From NCBI GenBank assembly GCA_037384425.1, contig JARROA010000012.1, forward strand, positions 32,281 through 96,280: DNA of 64,000 bases, read 5' to 3'. Under the pieces are notes generated by a model, which saw only the letters and a program-made list of their open reading frames with translations, was not told where the DNA came from and did no database searches. The position numbers and the translations under genes are program-made. Origin of the DNA: Thiodiazotropha sp037384425. GTDB lineage: Bacteria > Pseudomonadota > Gammaproteobacteria > Chromatiales > Chromatiaceae. Below, one piece after another: positions 62,009 to 64,000 of the stretch. Position 1 is the stretch's first letter. Each line of letters begins with the position of its first letter.

Positions 62009-64000
62009 ATGAAGAGTCACATAAATCGCAGAAGGCATCCGCGACTGGAAATCGATATTCCCGCGGCCATCGAGATCGAGGGTCAGGTACACGACACCTG
62101 TCGTCTGCTCAACTTCTCCCGTGGCGGCGCCTATCTGACCTGCCATCATCCCTCGCTGAAGAAGGTCCTCAAACAAGGTTATTTTGCCGAGCAGGAGCGT
62201 CAGGAGGTGCTGTTGAAGCTGCCCTCCGAGTCGCTGCGGCTGAAAGCGCATGTGGTCTACTTCAACAATGACGGTCTGGGCCTCTCCTGCTCCGACGCCG
62301 ACGGAGCGCGGCTCTACGAAAGCCTGCATGCCAAATCGCCCAGGCCACAGCAGGTGCGACGACAGGACACCGAGCGGCAGAGATCCGGGCCGGTACAGAT
62401 GCGCCAACTGCTGGACCAGATCGAGGCGCAGTCGATCCGCTTTCTGGAGGCCGGCCTGGCCGCGTTTTTCAGCGAGGCCCAAACCCGGTTGCAACATCTG
62501 ATCGCACAGACCAGCGACCCTCAGGAAGAGTCGGCCATCTTCTATACCCTCAACAGCCTGGAACAGGATCGGGAGCTGCTGTCAGAGCGCTTTATCGATC
62601 TGGTACGGCGGGGATTCTCCGAACTGGCCGGGGAGCCACAGCGATCAACTGATGCCGAAGAGGCGGAAGCCGAGGAACTGGCGTTGGTGGAGAAGCGCGA
62701 GATCGACACCTGGATTCTGATCAATGAGGCGGCTCGCCGGGTGGAGTCGGAGCTCTCACCCACGCTCTACCGGCTCGAGGCCGCGCTCTCGCACCTCTGC
62801 CAGGGGAATGTCCATAACGAGCTCAATCCGATCTCTCCGATCAGCCTGCTGACGCATTTCAAAAGTCTGCTCGACGACTATGACCTTGAGTTCGAGACGG
62901 TTCGCCTGACGGTGAAGGCGTTCCGCGATACCTTGCTCGGCGAGCTCAATCCGCTTTACGACGATCTGGTCAACCGCTTGCGGCAACAGGGCATCGTCGA
63001 ACAGGACGATCTTCGGCGCGACACGTGGAGCATTTCCCCGTCACAGGAACTGGCGGACCGCGCGGGCAGCGCCATCGGCCGATTCGCCGCCTTCTCTCGG
63101 CAAGCTCCAACGCGGGACAGTGACGGGGCGTTGACAGACGCATCAGCCGCCGATCGGGAGGCCGTGCTGTCCACCTTGGCCACCCTCTCCGGTCTGCAGG
63201 GCGAAACCCTGCAGCAGCAGATCGAAAATCGGCTGCTGCAGGAGACCGCCCGGCCGATGAAGTTGAGCCCCGAGGCGCGCTCGGCCATCGGGGCGGGAGA
63301 GGAGCTGGTTGCCGAACTCAGCAGGGATCCACTGATCACGCACGAGCTGCAAGGGCTGTTGAGGAGTCTTAAGTTCCTCGTCATCGAAGCGGTGCTGCAG
63401 GACACCAGCCTGTTGGACAACCCGCAACATCCGGTTCGGCGTCTGCTGGACACCATCGAGTCGTTGAAGCCCTACGTGAATACGGGACCTCATCCCTCTG
63501 TGATACGCGATCGGGATGCCCATCGGCTGGTCGTCATCACACAGGCGGTGGAGTCCGGCCGTATAGAACATGTCAACGAGGTCACCCAGGAGATCCAGGC
63601 CCTGTTGCTGGAGCAGCGCGAGCGCTTCGAAAAAAACCGCAGGCTTGCCATCTCACGCTGTCTGAAGGACGAGAAGCTGAAGCGCGCGCAGATTCGCATC
63701 CATCAGGCATTGTCCGATCTGCTGCTGGGACGGCGCGTGTCGGCTCTCGTCGACCAACTGTTTCGCTTCGGCTGGGTCAACCTGCTGGTGCAGAAGGCGG
63801 TGCTCGGGGATGAACAACAGGCCTACCTGCAGGTGGTGGAGTCGCTCGCTGGACTCGGCAGTAAGACGTCGACCGATCGTGCCTTCGGCAAGCAGCGGCG
63901 GGCGACCCTGTTGGCCTTGATTCGCAAGGGCTTCAACGACTATCCGGTCTACCCTGAGGGTGCCCGTCGTTTCGAGCGGACGCTGGCGTCGGCGTTGCAG
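62009..64000 (+). CDS. PilZ-DUF1631 protein (3' end outside window)
   Basis: The frame from the ATG at 62009 stays open to the window edge (664 codons). The N-terminal 110 residues are a PilZ domain with RRRHPRLEIDIP and the NFSRGGAYL signature, so c-di-GMP binding is likely. The rest is helical and matches DUF1631 features (IDTWILINEAARRVESEL, a long helical series, FRFGWVNLLVQKAVLG). No signal peptide is seen, so it is cytosolic. The window's GGDEF/EAL proteins could supply its ligand. Confidence 0.8.
   Translation, partial: MKSHINRRRHPRLEIDIPAAIEIEGQVHDTCRLLNFSRGGAYLTCHHPSLKKVLKQGYFAEQERQEVLLKLPSESLRLKAHVVYFNNDGLGLSCSDADGARLYESLHAKSPRPQQVRRQDTERQRSGPVQMRQLLDQIEAQSIRFLEAGLAAFFSEAQTRLQHLIAQTSDPQEESAIFYTLNSLEQDRELLSERFIDLVRRGFSELAGEPQRSTDAEEAEAEELALVEKREIDTWILINEAARRVESELSPTLYRLEAALSHLCQGNVHNELNPISPISLLTHFKSLLDDYDLEFETVRLTVKAFRDTLLGELNPLYDDLVNRLRQQGIVEQDDLRRDTWSISPSQELADRAGSAIGRFAAFSRQAPTRDSDGALTDASAADREAVLSTLATLSGLQGETLQQQIENRLLQETARPMKLSPEARSAIGAGEELVAELSRDPLITHELQGLLRSLKFLVIEAVLQDTSLLDNPQHPVRRLLDTIESLKPYVNTGPHPSVIRDRDAHRLVVITQAVESGRIEHVNEVTQEIQALLLEQRERFEKNRRLAISRCLKDEKLKRAQIRIHQALSDLLLGRRVSALVDQLFRFGWVNLLVQKAVLGDEQQAYLQVVESLAGLGSKTSTDRAFGKQRRATLLALIRKGFNDYPVYPEGARRFERTLASALQ

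Overview
This window is a chromosomal segment of a GC-rich gammaproteobacterium. The housekeeping order queA-tgt ... yajC-secD-secF-suhB-trmJ-cysE-iscRSUA-hscBA-fdx-iscX is the gammaproteobacterial one. The accessory genes (a proteobacterial dedicated sortase locus, HzsA-like and other c-type cytochrome proteins, several large c-di-GMP proteins, a PilZ/DUF1631 protein) point to a marine or sediment, Chromatiales/Sedimenticola-like sulfur oxidiser. That placement is inference: no rRNA gene or other marker is present.

Layout. (1) 1-1.9 kb: a secreted vWA protein cut by the window edge, a Sel1 membrane protein split by a frameshift, and tRNA-Leu(CAA). (2) 1.95-7.6 kb: a GGDEF/EAL protein, an alpha/beta hydrolase, queA and tgt. 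(3) 7.7-31.1 kb: a block of about 23.5 kb lying between tgt and yajC, genes that are usually neighbours. It holds a tightly overlapping ten-gene minus-strand operon: a TolQ/ExbB-like motor protein, two ExbD-like proteins, a TonB/AgmX-like protein, three TPR proteins, two small exported proteins and an ApbE flavin transferase. After a DUF3187 gene it holds a divergent pair of redox operons. One has a Tat-exported DUF1501-like protein, a LamG protein with two haem motifs and a monohaem protein. The other has an HzsA-like lipoprotein, two outer-membrane barrels, TlpA, DUF4266 and DUF3570. (4) 31.3-43.7 kb: yajC-secDF, suhB, trmJ, cysE and the complete isc operon, with an IscR-type promoter and a terminator-like hairpin between iscA and hscB. 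(5) 43.8-45.8 kb: a more AT-rich accessory stretch with a histidine-phosphatase-like protein lacking its catalytic His, a thioredoxin-fold protein and a DUF4304 protein. (6) 45.8-56.9 kb: the sortase locus. Its two-component system (PdsR/PdsS) lies at the end of a minus-strand run of pstS-like, porin and GGDEF/EAL genes; pdsO, the sortase target and the class GN sortase are divergent on the plus strand. (7) 57.1-64 kb: a broken glutamine amidotransferase, an L,D-transpeptidase, a dihaem cytochrome c, PBP1b and a truncated PilZ-DUF1631 protein.

How the parts may work together. Block 3 looks like one cell-envelope system: a proton-driven inner-membrane motor, periplasm-spanning TonB-like and TPR parts, and outer-membrane barrels, resembling the conserved core of the Myxococcus Agl/Glt machinery. 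It sits beside a c-type cytochrome, flavinylation and thioredoxin set of unknown substrate, and is the best candidate here for an undescribed system. Several short palindromic repeats are scattered between genes.
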